A stretch of DNA of 42,054 bases from Competibacter sp963695105 (GCA_963695105.1 CAVOGC010000041.1:1-42054); one strand, 5' to 3'. Shown: positions 1-8,194, counted from the stretch's first letter. Program-made: numbers and translations. The notes: generated by a model not told the origin, from the letters alone.

Positions 1-62
1 TACTTGGTCGAGTTTGCGACAACATCCAATTCCAAGCATGACCGCATCCGTACCGAGCACAT

Positions 63-121
63 ATGATCTACACTCACGTCCCCAACCGGGGCTGTGGGGC
101 GTGGTCAGCCCGCTGAACTAA
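63..121 (+). pseudogene. Remnant of the C-terminus of an integron-type tyrosine recombinase
   Basis: From 63 one frame reads MIYTHVPNRG, and one base out of register the next frame reads GVVSPLN followed by a stop at 119-121. Together they match the C-terminal signature of IntI-type integrases: TTMIYTHV with the catalytic tyrosine, then a Gly-rich turn and GVRSPLD. The two halves need a +1 frameshift, and the sequence before 63 has a stop in this frame and no recognisable HxxR or GH motif, so this is a short decayed tail. The match is by eye to a motif I know and covers only about 18 residues. Chance resemblance is possible. In related bacteria ftsK often precedes lolA, so this could mark an old insertion at that place. 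Confidence 0.45.
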
Positions 122-242
122 ATCCGAACCGCCCCGTATCCGCCGGCTGGAACCTCCCTCGCGACTCGACCCTTCCCCATCGGCGATGGAACGACCCGGC
201 GATGCGTGGTCTATGCTGGAAGCCTTAACGAGAGAACCCATC

Positions 243-860
243 GTGATACGCCAATTGTTGTTGTTGACGCTGAGTGTGCTGTTGGTGTCGCCGGTCTGGG
301 CGGCGCCATCGTCGGTGCAGCGCTATTTCCAGGATCTCCAATCGCTGCGGGCCGATTTCATCCAGCGGGTGTTCGACGAACGGGCGCGGGTCGTGCAAAG
401 CTCCAGCGGCCAGATGCTGATGCAGAAGCCCGGCAAGTTCCGCTGGAATTACCGAACCCCCGCTGAACAAATCATCGTCGCCGACGGCGACCGACTGTGG
501 GCCTACGATATCGATCTGGCGCAAGTGACGGTCCGCAAACTGGACCAGGCGCTGGGTTCGACTCCGCTGGCTCTGTTGAGCGGCGCGGCGCCGATTGAAG
601 AGACCTTTACCGTCGGCAACGCGCTCAGCCAGGACGGACTGACCTGGTACGAACTGGCGCCCAAACAACCGCAACCCGAATTCCGCCTGCTGCGGGTCGC
701 TTTCAAGGGCGACCTGCTGGTCAGTCTGGAACTGGAAGACAATTTCGGCCAGCGTACCCGGCTCGATTTCCAGAAGCTGGAGCGCAACCCAACGCTCGAT
801 CCCGCGCTGCTGAAATTCACCCCGCCGCCCGGCGTGGACGTGGTCGGCGATGCCGGCTGA
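243..860 (+). CDS. lolA: Outer-membrane lipoprotein carrier protein LolA
   Basis: Periplasmic chaperone that takes lipoproteins released by LolCDE at the inner membrane and hands them to LolB at the outer membrane. I choose the GTG at 243 (205 residues). It is preceded by a purine-rich ACGAGAG and opens directly into a signal peptide: basic MIRQ, then LLLLTLSVLLVS, then a VWA-A cleavage region. The open frame extends upstream to an ATG at 186, but that would put 19 non-hydrophobic residues before the signal. The mature part shows family features: an early Phe/Arg-rich QSLRADFIQ helix, GKFRWNY, the repeating beta-strand pattern, and LLKFTPPPGVDVV at the end. The length equals the usual LolA size. 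The stop overlaps the start of rarA by 11 bases, so the two genes are probably co-transcribed, as is common in gammaproteobacteria. Confidence 0.92.
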   Translation: MIRQLLLLTLSVLLVSPVWAAPSSVQRYFQDLQSLRADFIQRVFDERARVVQSSSGQMLMQKPGKFRWNYRTPAEQIIVADGDRLWAYDIDLAQVTVRKLDQALGSTPLALLSGAAPIEETFTVGNALSQDGLTWYELAPKQPQPEFRLLRVAFKGDLLVSLELEDNFGQRTRLDFQKLERNPTLDPALLKFTPPPGVDVVGDAG

Positions 861-2178
861 AACGCCCGACGCCGACGCACTCCGGCCGCTGGCCGACCGG
901 TTGCGCCCCCGCCAGTTGATCGAGTTCGTGGGTCAGCCCCACCTGCTGGCGCCGGGCAAGCCGTTGCGGGCGGCCATCGAACGGGGCCAGCCGCATTCCA
1001 TGGTGCTGTGGGGGCCGCCCGGCACTGGCAAGACCACGCTGGCGGGATTGCTGGCCGGTGCCTGTCGGGCGGAATTTATCCGGCTGTCGGCGGTGATGGC
1101 CGGGGTGCGCGAGGTGCGGGCGGCGGTGGAACGGGCGCAGGCGCTCTGGCGCGAGCAGCAACAACGCACCGTGCTGTTCGTGGACGAAGTCCACCGCTTC
1201 AACAAGGCCCAGCAGGATGCTTTCCTGCCCTATGTCGAGGATGGCACCCTGACGTTCATCGGCGCCACCACCGAAAACCCCGGCTTCGCCCTCAATAATG
1301 CCCTGTTGTCGCGGGTGCGGGTTTACGTGCTGAACAGCCTCGATCCCGCCGCCATCCGTTATGTGCTGGACCGCGCCCTGAGCGACGCCGGGCGAGGTCT
1401 GGGCGACCGCTGGCCGCTGTCCGAAGTGGCGCGGGACCAACTGGCCCAGGCCGCCGACGGCGACGCTCGCCGCGCCCTGATCTGGCTGGAACTGGCGGCG
1501 GAACTGGCGGGCGCGCAAGGCACGACGCTGGAAGCCGCGCTGCCGGAGGTGATGAGCGACGGGGCGGGACGGCGCTTCGACCGGGGCGGCGATCTGTTCT
1601 ACGACCAGATTTCCGCCCTGCACAAGGCCGTGCGCGGTAGCAGCCCGGACGCGGCGCTGTACTGGTTGGCCCGAATGCTGGACGGCGGCTGCGATCCGCT
1701 GTACCTCGCCCGGCGGGTGGCGCGGATGGCCAGCGAGGATATCGGCAACGCCGACCCGCGCGCCCTGCAACTGGCGCTGAACGCCTGGGAGGCGCAGGAG
1801 CGGATGGGTAGTCCCGAAGGCGAACTGGCCATCGCCCAGGCCGTGGTCTATTTGGCGGTCGCGCCCAAAAGCAACGCGGTCTATACCGCGTTGGCGGCGG
1901 CGCGGCGCGATGTCGAACGTCACGGTACGCTGGAGGTGCCGCCGCACCTGCGCAACGCGCCCACCTCGTTGGCGCGGGATCTGGGATACGGCGAGGGCTA
2001 CCGCTATGCGCACGACGGAGCGAATGCCTACGCCGCTGGCGAGTGCTACTTTCCCGAAGCATTGCAAACCGCCCGCTATTACCAACCGACCGCCAACGGT
2101 CTGGAAGGGCGGATCGGCGAAAAGCTGGAGCGGCTGCGGGAACTGGATCGCCACAGCCGCCACCGGCGCTATTCTTAA
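850..2178 (+). CDS. rarA: Replication-associated recombination protein RarA (MgsA), AAA+ ATPase
   Basis: Clamp-loader-like AAA+ ATPase of the RarA/Mgs1/WRNIP1 family, acting at stalled replication forks. The 442-residue protein has Walker A GPPGTGKT at 55-62 and Walker B VLFVDEVHRF from about 108. It then has the FLPYVEDGTLTFIGATTENP sensor-1 stretch that is typical of this family and distinguishes it from RuvB and DnaX. The C-terminal half carries the family's tetramerisation region (DGGCDPLYLARRVARMASEDIG; LAVAPKSNAVY). The ATG at 850 overlaps the end of lolA in another frame, giving translational coupling. Length and motifs are normal, with nothing degraded. Confidence 0.95.
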   Translation: MPAETPDADALRPLADRLRPRQLIEFVGQPHLLAPGKPLRAAIERGQPHSMVLWGPPGTGKTTLAGLLAGACRAEFIRLSAVMAGVREVRAAVERAQALWREQQQRTVLFVDEVHRFNKAQQDAFLPYVEDGTLTFIGATTENPGFALNNALLSRVRVYVLNSLDPAAIRYVLDRALSDAGRGLGDRWPLSEVARDQLAQAADGDARRALIWLELAAELAGAQGTTLEAALPEVMSDGAGRRFDRGGDLFYDQISALHKAVRGSSPDAALYWLARMLDGGCDPLYLARRVARMASEDIGNADPRALQLALNAWEAQERMGSPEGELAIAQAVVYLAVAPKSNAVYTALAAARRDVERHGTLEVPPHLRNAPTSLARDLGYGEGYRYAHDGANAYAAGECYFPEALQTARYYQPTANGLEGRIGEKLERLRELDRHSRHRRYS

Positions 2179-2248
2179 TCAAAATCAGGCCTTCAGGCTT
2201 GAATCCGGCCCTGTTTGCCGCATCGCGATACCCATCGGGAGAGCGTTT

Positions 2249-3490
2249 ATGAGTCGATTAAAAGGCAAAGTCGTGATCGCCCAGGGCGGGGGTCCCACGG
2301 CGGTGATCAATCAGAGCTTGGTCGGGGCGGCGCTGGAGACGCGCAAGTTCCCCGAAGTCACCCGGGTTTGGGGCGCGCGCCACGGGGTGCGCGGTATCGT
2401 CGCCGAAACCTTCGTCGATCTGTCCGAGGCGACCACCCACAACCTCGAACAGGTTGCCCAAACGCCGTCTTCAGCGCTGGGTTCCACCCGCGACAAGCCG
2501 GACGCGGAGTATTGCCAGCGTATTTTTCAGGTATTCAGGCGACACGATGTCCGCTATTTCTTCTACATCGGCGGCAACGACTCGTCCGACACCGTGCGCA
2601 TCGTCGCCGAGCACGCCGATCGGGAAGGCTACGAACTGCGGGCCATCCACATCCCGAAGACCATTGACAACGATCTGCCGGTCAACGATCACTGCCCCGG
2701 TTATCCTTCCGCCGCCCGCTTCGTCGCCAGCGCGTTCAGCGGGATCAACGCCGATATGATCGCCTTGCCAGGTATCTATATCGGTGTGGTCATGGGCCGT
2801 CATGCTGGCTGGCTGACGGCGGCCGCGGCGCTGGCGCGTCGGCACGACGATGACGGGCCACACCTGATTTACCTACCGGAGCGACCGTTTTCGATCGAGC
2901 GCTATCTCGCCGACATCGACCGCGTGCATCAGCAACAGGGTCGCTGCGTCGTGGCCATCTCGGAAGGGGTATGGGCGACCCGGGACGGGAAGGGCAAGGA
3001 GATTCCGCTCGCGGTCGATCTGATTCGCAAGGCCGGCCGCGAGCCGCGGGCCGATGCCCATGGCAACACCCAGCTCTCCGGCGGCGCGCTGGCCGACGAA
3101 CTCGCCGATGTCGTGCAGAAACGTCTGGGCATCAAGCGGGTACGTTCGGATACTTTCGGTTATTTGCAGCGCTCGTTTCCGGGCGTGGTATCCAGCGTGG
3201 ACGCCCGCGAGGCGCGCGAGGTGGGGGAGAAGGCAGCCCATTACGCCTGTGGGCACAACAGGAGCGGTTCGGTGGTGATCAAGCGCGTCGGGGATTACGC
3301 GGCGCAGTACGATCTGGCGGATCTGAACGAGATCGCCGCCCAAACCCGGCACATGCCCGACGAGTTCCTCAACGCCGAGGGCAACGGAGTGACCGAGGCA
3401 TTCCGCAATTACCTTCGCCCGTTGCTCGGCGACGACCTGCCCTGCCTGGAGCGGTTGTGGGCGCCGGCGGTCAGGTTCGGTATCGACTGA
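2249..3490 (+). CDS. pfp: Pyrophosphate-dependent 6-phosphofructokinase
   Basis: Interconverts fructose 6-phosphate and fructose 1,6-bisphosphate in the cytosol, using PPi instead of ATP and therefore reversibly. The start is the ATG at 2249, with GGGAGAG 7 bases upstream. The open frame continues far upstream but only as a shadow of rarA. The 413-residue protein has GGGPTAVIN at 13-21 and GGND at 108-111. An Asp replaces the second Gly of the GGDG motif of ATP-type enzymes, which is the accepted marker for PPi use. It also has PKTIDND at 136-142 and MGRHAGW at 182-188. The phosphoryl-donor call rests on those motifs, not on assay. It fits a glycogen-fermenting metabolism in which saving ATP at this step matters. 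A 24-base gap separates it from the convergent HPr-domain gene. Confidence 0.9.
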   Translation: MSRLKGKVVIAQGGGPTAVINQSLVGAALETRKFPEVTRVWGARHGVRGIVAETFVDLSEATTHNLEQVAQTPSSALGSTRDKPDAEYCQRIFQVFRRHDVRYFFYIGGNDSSDTVRIVAEHADREGYELRAIHIPKTIDNDLPVNDHCPGYPSAARFVASAFSGINADMIALPGIYIGVVMGRHAGWLTAAAALARRHDDDGPHLIYLPERPFSIERYLADIDRVHQQQGRCVVAISEGVWATRDGKGKEIPLAVDLIRKAGREPRADAHGNTQLSGGALADELADVVQKRLGIKRVRSDTFGYLQRSFPGVVSSVDAREAREVGEKAAHYACGHNRSGSVVIKRVGDYAAQYDLADLNEIAAQTRHMPDEFLNAEGNGVTEAFRNYLRPLLGDDLPCLERLWAPAVRFGID

Positions 3491-3494
3491 TCCG

Positions 3495-3508
3495 GGTTGG
3501 CGCCAACC
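3495..3508. terminator. Palindrome between convergent genes, possible bidirectional terminator
   Basis: A perfect 14-base palindrome, GGTTGGCGCCAACC, lies in the 24-base gap between the pfp stop and the stop of the convergent HPr-domain gene. It could fold as a 5-bp stem with a GCGC loop. There is no T tract on either side, so it is at best a weak terminator. Confidence 0.35.
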
Positions 3509-3514
3509 GCTTGA

Positions 3515-5083
3515 CTAGCGGCGCAGGTAGGCCAGTTCCTTGGGAAGGGCGATATTATTGCCAAAACAATCCTCGCCGTAGCCGGATTGGGCCAACAGCA
3601 TCAGGTCGCTCAAGACCCGTTTGTCGCCGGCGAACGTGATGGTCAGGTCGGTCTTGATGTCGATCTGGCCGGTGGCCAGCAAATGGGCGATTTCGGCGGT
3701 GATATTTTCCAGCAGGATCCCCGCTCGATCGAATTCATTCGATAGTTGCAGCGGCTGTTGATAGATGAAGAGCTTGCCCTGCGCGGCCAGTTTGAACACG
3801 ACATCGAGGATAGCGGTTTGAATTTGATGGTCGCTCAAGCTGCCGGCCGGCAACGGAAAGTAGCCGATTTCCTGAATCAGCCAGCGCCGTTTTTTGGCGT
3901 TGATCTTTTCATTGGCCCTGAAGATATCCATGGGCAAACTGGCGTCGTAGGACTGGCCGTCCAACTCCATGCGTATGTCGCTGCCGTAATGGCGCACGAT
4001 TCTCGCGATCAGAGTAGCCGGTCGAACGTGGAGTCCTCTGTAGCAGGGAACGGGTACTATAACCCTTCCCACTTCGGCATACCGCCTGAGCATGGTGTAA
4101 GACAGAGAGCGTCCCTGATTGAGGTAAAGCCCTGCAAAGGCGATTGAATAATTCATCAGCATGGTCAGCAGAGTCTGGGGCGCGATAACTGATTTTCGCC
4201 GTAATAAAGAGTCGCCCGTATCTATATTGAGATGACGCTCGTAGTAATGGACCAGTTGGGTGGCGATTTCGAGCAGGTGATAGACCACGCTGATATGGCC
4301 GCGCAAGATCGGCAAACCGGCATCCAAGATTTCGACTTCAGTTTCGGAGACGTGAGTGTCGTAGAGGGATTGAAGGCTGTGAAAGCGGAATTTCAAAAAG
4401 CGCAGGTTGTCCTCGCTGATGGGATCCGGAAAACAGGCGGAATATTCCGCTGGGTCGGTCCTGTCGACGATGTTCAGGAGATCGCTTTCGGCGGCCAGAT
4501 TCAGATAGGCGGTGGCGAGTTGGGTGACGGTTTCCGAGGCGCTCTTGACCTTGCGCGTGGCCCGGTCCCGCGCCAGACGGCCGGAGGGAAGCTCTTCGGC
4601 GAATTGCTCCATTGCGGTGCCGCCGACCGGAACCAGCAGGCCCAGACGACCAGCCTGTACGATAATCCAATGGGTTGCCGTGGTCAGGATCTCGCCGGTA
4701 AGTTCCAACGACTGGGCGGTGCTTGCGGCGAAGTCCCGGTCGATGGGCAGCAGCCGGTAGGATGGCAGGTAATACTTGATGTGGAGCAGTTCGTAACAGA
4801 CATCGGCAAACAGTTTGATCGTGGCGGTTAGCGATCGAAACCGGGACCAGCGGCGGTTGTTGCGTGCGCCATAAGCATCAAGAAATTCTTCCAATTGAAT
4901 GGATTGAGATAATAAATCACCTATAAAAAAACGGGTTAAGTAGGTGGGGTTTGGGCTTTCCGTCGAAAATAGATGCGCCAGTTGCAGCAAACGGCAGGCG
5001 CGGTTGCCGATTAGATGAGTGAACTCATGGTCGTTGATGGTGTCCGCCGCCGCAAACAGATTCGGGTTTTTTCCAAGGGTCAT
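3515..5083 (-). CDS. Uncharacterised protein with an embedded HPr-like phosphocarrier domain
   Basis: I do not recognise the whole protein. The ATG at 5083 has a good AAAGAGAT ribosome site 8-9 bases upstream and gives 522 residues. A GTG at 5158 would add 25 residues but lacks such a site. About 335 N-terminal residues are mostly helical by inspection with no family I can name. From about residue 338 to 405 there is a clear HPr-like unit: VIVPVPCYRGLHVRPATLI, with the GLHxRPA phospho-histidine motif (His352 in this numbering), then VRHYGSDIRMELDGQSYDA, which matches HPr strand order. The regulatory Ser region of classical HPr (NAKSIMG) is replaced by DASLPMDI. About 115 further residues follow. 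No EI or EII gene is nearby. The neighbours are PPi-phosphofructokinase (convergent) and a thiolase (divergent), so a metabolic regulatory role is possible but is inference only. Confidence 0.7.
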   Translation of the reverse strand: MTLGKNPNLFAAADTINDHEFTHLIGNRACRLLQLAHLFSTESPNPTYLTRFFIGDLLSQSIQLEEFLDAYGARNNRRWSRFRSLTATIKLFADVCYELLHIKYYLPSYRLLPIDRDFAASTAQSLELTGEILTTATHWIIVQAGRLGLLVPVGGTAMEQFAEELPSGRLARDRATRKVKSASETVTQLATAYLNLAAESDLLNIVDRTDPAEYSACFPDPISEDNLRFLKFRFHSLQSLYDTHVSETEVEILDAGLPILRGHISVVYHLLEIATQLVHYYERHLNIDTGDSLLRRKSVIAPQTLLTMLMNYSIAFAGLYLNQGRSLSYTMLRRYAEVGRVIVPVPCYRGLHVRPATLIARIVRHYGSDIRMELDGQSYDASLPMDIFRANEKINAKKRRWLIQEIGYFPLPAGSLSDHQIQTAILDVVFKLAAQGKLFIYQQPLQLSNEFDRAGILLENITAEIAHLLATGQIDIKTDLTITFAGDKRVLSDLMLLAQSGYGEDCFGNNIALPKELAYLRR

Positions 5084-5166
5084 GACGGTATCTCTTTGGT
5101 TCCGCCAATCCGGCTGGGGGGCGTCGAACCGATGAATCCAGCCGGAAGAATAGCTCACTCACTGTC

Positions 5167-5182
5167 GGCTATCATGATAGCC
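5167..5182. promoter_or_regulatory. 16-bp perfect palindrome, operator-like
   Basis: GGCTATCATGATAGCC reads identically on both strands. It lies 84-99 bases upstream of the preferred ATG of the HPr-domain gene and 9-24 bases upstream of its alternative GTG. It is not followed by a T tract, so a dimeric-regulator site is more likely than a terminator. The binding protein is unknown. Confidence 0.4.
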
Positions 5183-5401
5183 ACGGGATGAAACGATAAC
5201 CCAGTTAGTAAAGAGCATCCAGAACGAATTGGCGAAGGATTCGCCGCGCCCGGCGTGGCGGCTTAATAACCTTGATCGACTGTATGGCCTTGTTTGCATC
5301 CAGTTGAAATATAAAACCGGAATTTTCGATAAGGCTTATTTATATCATCATATTTTTGATGATGGAAAATTATGCCCCACATCAGCAAGCAGCGGGAAAA
5401 A

Positions 5402-5431
5402 TTGACATATACCAAGGTTAAGCTTTACTTT
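5402..5431 (+). promoter_or_regulatory. Candidate sigma-70 promoter for the thiolase gene
   Basis: A consensus -35 TTGACA at 5402-5407 is followed after 18 bases by TACTTT (5426-5431), a weak -10. It lies 130-160 bases upstream of the thiolase ATG. Only the -35 is strong. Confidence 0.35.
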
Positions 5432-5560
5432 CCAACGTCCGTTCGCGCGCTGCCGCCAAGTACGCGCGGACTCGCAAGGTAGGACCCTTCGGTAACAAGG
5501 TCGGGGACAGGCCGAGCCAACGCGCAATACCGTAACTACATAAAATATGAGGAGTAACTG

Positions 5561-6763
5561 ATGGCTCTTAAAGAAGTCGTGATTGTCAGCGCCGCTCGCA
5601 CGGCGATCGGTAAATTCATGGGCAGCCTCAAGGACGTATCGGCTCGCGATCTGGCGATAACCGCAGCCAAGGGTGCGATCGAGCGGTCTGGCGTTCCAGC
5701 CGACAAGATCGACGAAATCTGCATGGGCCAACTGTACACCGGCATGCAGGGCTCCCTGCCGGCCCGCCAAGTGAGCATGCGGGTTGGCTTGCCGGCCTAC
5801 AGCAGCGCCGTATCGGTCAATCAGAACTGTACGTCCGGCATGCGCGCCCTGGAGATTGCTTGCCACAACATCATGCTGGGCCAGACCGAGATCGGCTTGG
5901 CGGTCGGCGTCGAAAGCATGACCAACGCCCCCTACATGCTGCCCAAGGGCCGCATGGGCTACCGGATGGGGCAGGGCAACATCGAAGACAGCATGATTCA
6001 CGACGGCCTGTTCGACGAACTGGTGCCCGGCCACATGGCGATGACGGCGGAAAACGTCGCGGTCAAGTACGGCATTACCCGCCAGGAATGCGACGAACTG
6101 GCATTGATCAGCCACACCCGTTGCACTACGGCAACCAAGGAAGGCGTTTTCAAGCGTGAGATCGTACCGGTGGAACTCAAGTCCAGGAAGGGTTCGACCT
6201 TCTTTGAGGTCGACGAGAACTTTATTCCCGACGCCAGCGTGGAGAGCATGGCCAAGCTGAAGCCGGCCTTCAAGAAAGATGGTGTAGTCACCGCCGCCAA
6301 TGCTTCCAGCATCAACGACGGCGCCAGCGCGGTGGTGATCATGTCGCTGGACAAAGCCAAGGAAATGGGCATCAAGCCCTTGATGAAGCTGGTTGGTATC
6401 TGTAATGCCGGCATCGAGGCGGAAGTCATGGGGTTGGGTCCGGCGGTGGCAATTCCGAAGTGCCTCAAGCAGGCGGGCCTGAAGTTCAACGACATCGAAT
6501 ATTGGGAAGTCAACGAAGCCTTCGCCGCGCAGTGGCTGGGCGTGGGTCGGATGCTGAAAGAGCAGGGGATGAGCCTGACTCCGGATAACTGCAACTTCAA
6601 CGGCTCCGGCATTGCCCTGGGGCATCCGGTCGGCTCGACTGGTCTGCGCATCGTGGTCAGCCTGTACTACGAACTGGAGCGGCAGGGCAAATCCCTGGGC
6701 GGCGCTTCATTGTGCGTCGGCACGGGTCCGTCGATGGCTTCACTGTGGACTCGTGATGTCTAA
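5561..6763 (+). CDS. Thiolase, probable acetyl-CoA C-acetyltransferase
   Basis: Condenses two acetyl-CoA to acetoacetyl-CoA (biosynthetic direction) or cleaves 3-oxoacyl-CoA. The 400-residue protein begins at an ATG with AGGAG 6 bases upstream. The catalytic residues are present: nucleophile Cys90 in NQNCTSGMRAL, NEAF at 318-321, His355 in GHPVGSTG, and the second Cys385 in LCVGTGP. The last motif departs from the usual CxGGGxG, and the ending ASLWTRDV is unlike the PhaA/AtoB of model species, so the substrate range may differ. With phaC about 5.4 kb downstream it could supply the PHA pathway, but no acetoacetyl-CoA reductase is in the window. A GC-rich hairpin follows the gene. Names such as phaA or atoB would be reasonable but are not proven. 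Confidence 0.85.
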   Translation: MALKEVVIVSAARTAIGKFMGSLKDVSARDLAITAAKGAIERSGVPADKIDEICMGQLYTGMQGSLPARQVSMRVGLPAYSSAVSVNQNCTSGMRALEIACHNIMLGQTEIGLAVGVESMTNAPYMLPKGRMGYRMGQGNIEDSMIHDGLFDELVPGHMAMTAENVAVKYGITRQECDELALISHTRCTTATKEGVFKREIVPVELKSRKGSTFFEVDENFIPDASVESMAKLKPAFKKDGVVTAANASSINDGASAVVIMSLDKAKEMGIKPLMKLVGICNAGIEAEVMGLGPAVAIPKCLKQAGLKFNDIEYWEVNEAFAAQWLGVGRMLKEQGMSLTPDNCNFNGSGIALGHPVGSTGLRIVVSLYYELERQGKSLGGASLCVGTGPSMASLWTRDV

Positions 6764-6787
6764 GCCGATCTGAATTTTACCTACCCG

Positions 6788-6810
6788 GGCGGCCCTAAAA
6801 TGGCCGCCTT
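6788..6810 (+). terminator. Hairpin after the thiolase gene, probable terminator
   Basis: GGCGGCC (6788-6794) and GGCCGCC (6802-6808) form a perfect 7-bp GC stem with loop CTAAAAT, 24 bases after the stop. Only TT and an AT-rich stretch follow, so the T tract is weak. Confidence 0.55.
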
Positions 6811-6862
6811 ATCAAAGCCCTGTATTTATATCATCATCTAAAATTAAACTCTTCAACTCCGA

Positions 6863-6868
6863 TATAAT
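6863..6868 (+). promoter_or_regulatory. -10 box of the serS promoter
   Basis: A perfect TATAAT lies 43 bases upstream of the serS ATG in a locally AT-rich stretch just after the thiolase terminator. No good -35 is seen at 16-18 bp, so the promoter may depend on other contacts. Confidence 0.45.
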
Positions 6869-6910
6869 TCGCGCCGACCAAGACAAACGAACACAGGAAC
6901 ACCAACCTTC

Positions 6911-8194
6911 ATGCTGGACCCTAAACTGCTCAGAAGTGAACTGGAACAAACCGCCGCCAAACTGGCGCGGCGCGGCTACACGCTGGATATGGAATTCATC
7001 GGCACTCTGGAAGCCCGGCGCAAGAGCCTGCAGATTCGAACACAGGAACTCCAAAACGAGCGTAATACCCGCTCCAAGGCCATCGGTCACGCCAAAGCCA
7101 ACGGGCAAGACATTCAGCCATTGCTAAACGAGGTCGCCTCACTTGGCGACGAACTCAAACAGATTGAAAACGATTTGGATCTGATCCAGCTTCAGTTGCA
7201 CACGCTCCAACTGGAGATCCCCAACCTGCCGCACGACAGTACACCGACCGGCAGCCACGATGCCGACAATGTCGAAATCCGCCGCTGGGGAGAGCCCCGC
7301 CAACTCGCGTTCGAACCGCGCGACCACGTCGATCTGGGAGCGGAGGGGGGCCTGGATTTCGAAGCGGCGGCCAAGCTGACTGGAGCCCGATTCGTAGTAA
7401 TTCAGGGCCAGTTAGCTCGATTGCACCGGGCGCTAACCCAATTCATGCTCGATCTGCACACCCAGGAACACGGCTATCGGGAAATGTATGTCCCCTACCT
7501 GGTCAATGCCGACAGCCTGCGTGGTACCGGGCAACTGCCAAAATTCGAATCCGACCTATTCAAGCTAAACGGCGAGCCGAGCTACTACCTTATCCCCACC
7601 GCGGAAGTACCCGTTACCAACCTGGCGCGTGATCGTATCCTCGAAGCCGACCGTTTGCCGCTGCGCTACGCCGCACACACACCCTGCTTCCGCAGCGAAG
7701 CGGGTTCCTACGGCAAGGACATGCGCGGCATGATCCGCCAGCACCAGTTCGAAAAAGTGGAACTGGTGCACATCGTCCGCCCCGAAGAATCCTACGCGGC
7801 GCTGGAAGCACTGACCGGCCACGCCGAAACCGTGTTGCAACGGCTGGAATTACCCTACCGAGTCATGGCTCTCTGCACGGGCGACATCGGTTTCGCCTCG
7901 GCCAAAACCTACGATCTGGAAGTCTGGCTGCCCGGCCAGCAAAAATACCGGGAAATCTCGTCATGCAGCAATTTCGAGGATTTCCAGGCACGGCGACTAC
8001 AAGCCCGCTGGCGCAATCCCTCCACGGGGAAGCCGGAGCTGGTTCACACACTCAACGGGTCCGGCCTAGCGGTGGGTAGAACCCTGGTGGCGGTGATCGA
8101 GAACTATCAAAACGAGCAAGGCCACATTCAGGTCCCCGAGGTGCTCAGACCCTACCTGGGGGGACTGAAATCCATCATCCCGGACGGGCGCTGA
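6911..8194 (+). CDS. serS: Serine--tRNA ligase
   Basis: Class II aminoacyl-tRNA synthetase charging tRNA-Ser (and tRNA-Sec where present) in the cytosol. The 427-residue protein starts MLDPKLLRSELEQTAAKLARRGY, the usual opening of SerRS. Residues to about 110 form the long antiparallel coiled-coil arm (RKSLQIRTQELQNERN). The catalytic core follows, with motif 2 CFRSEAGSYGKDMRGMIRQHQF near residue 260 and motif 3 NGSGLAVGRTLVAVIENYQ near the C-terminus. The SCSNFEDFQARR stretch before motif 3 is also typical. In many gammaproteobacteria serS follows rarA directly. Here about 4.7 kb carrying pfp, the HPr-domain gene and the thiolase lie between. Its last 20 bases overlap the end of the convergent MATE gene. 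Confidence 0.97.
   Translation: MLDPKLLRSELEQTAAKLARRGYTLDMEFIGTLEARRKSLQIRTQELQNERNTRSKAIGHAKANGQDIQPLLNEVASLGDELKQIENDLDLIQLQLHTLQLEIPNLPHDSTPTGSHDADNVEIRRWGEPRQLAFEPRDHVDLGAEGGLDFEAAAKLTGARFVVIQGQLARLHRALTQFMLDLHTQEHGYREMYVPYLVNADSLRGTGQLPKFESDLFKLNGEPSYYLIPTAEVPVTNLARDRILEADRLPLRYAAHTPCFRSEAGSYGKDMRGMIRQHQFEKVELVHIVRPEESYAALEALTGHAETVLQRLELPYRVMALCTGDIGFASAKTYDLEVWLPGQQKYREISSCSNFEDFQARRLQARWRNPSTGKPELVHTLNGSGLAVGRTLVAVIENYQNEQGHIQVPEVLRPYLGGLKSIIPDGR

Larger units (their letters stand above)
5084..5560. other. Divergent intergenic region (477 bp) between the HPr-domain gene and the thiolase
   Basis: No convincing open frame is seen here. The stretch 5283-5430 is markedly AT-richer than its surroundings. 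It contains a perfect 16-base palindrome (5167-5182), a 7-bp inverted repeat ATCATCA/TGATGAT with a 6-base loop (5344-5363), the first copy of a 15-base motif that recurs after the thiolase gene (5337-5351), and a consensus TTGACA at 5402-5407. Both flanking genes are transcribed away from it, so it should hold both promoters. Confidence 0.6.

Noticed and set aside
817..2163. Long minus-strand open frame opposite rarA
   Set aside because: It is exactly antisense to a well-conserved rarA. Its Arg/Gln/His-rich translation is the usual product of GC-rich antisense reading.
5084..5158. GTG at 5158 as the start of the HPr-domain gene
   Set aside because: No ribosome site upstream and a non-conserved leader, while the ATG at 5083 has AAAGAGAT at good spacing. 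It remains possible but less likely.
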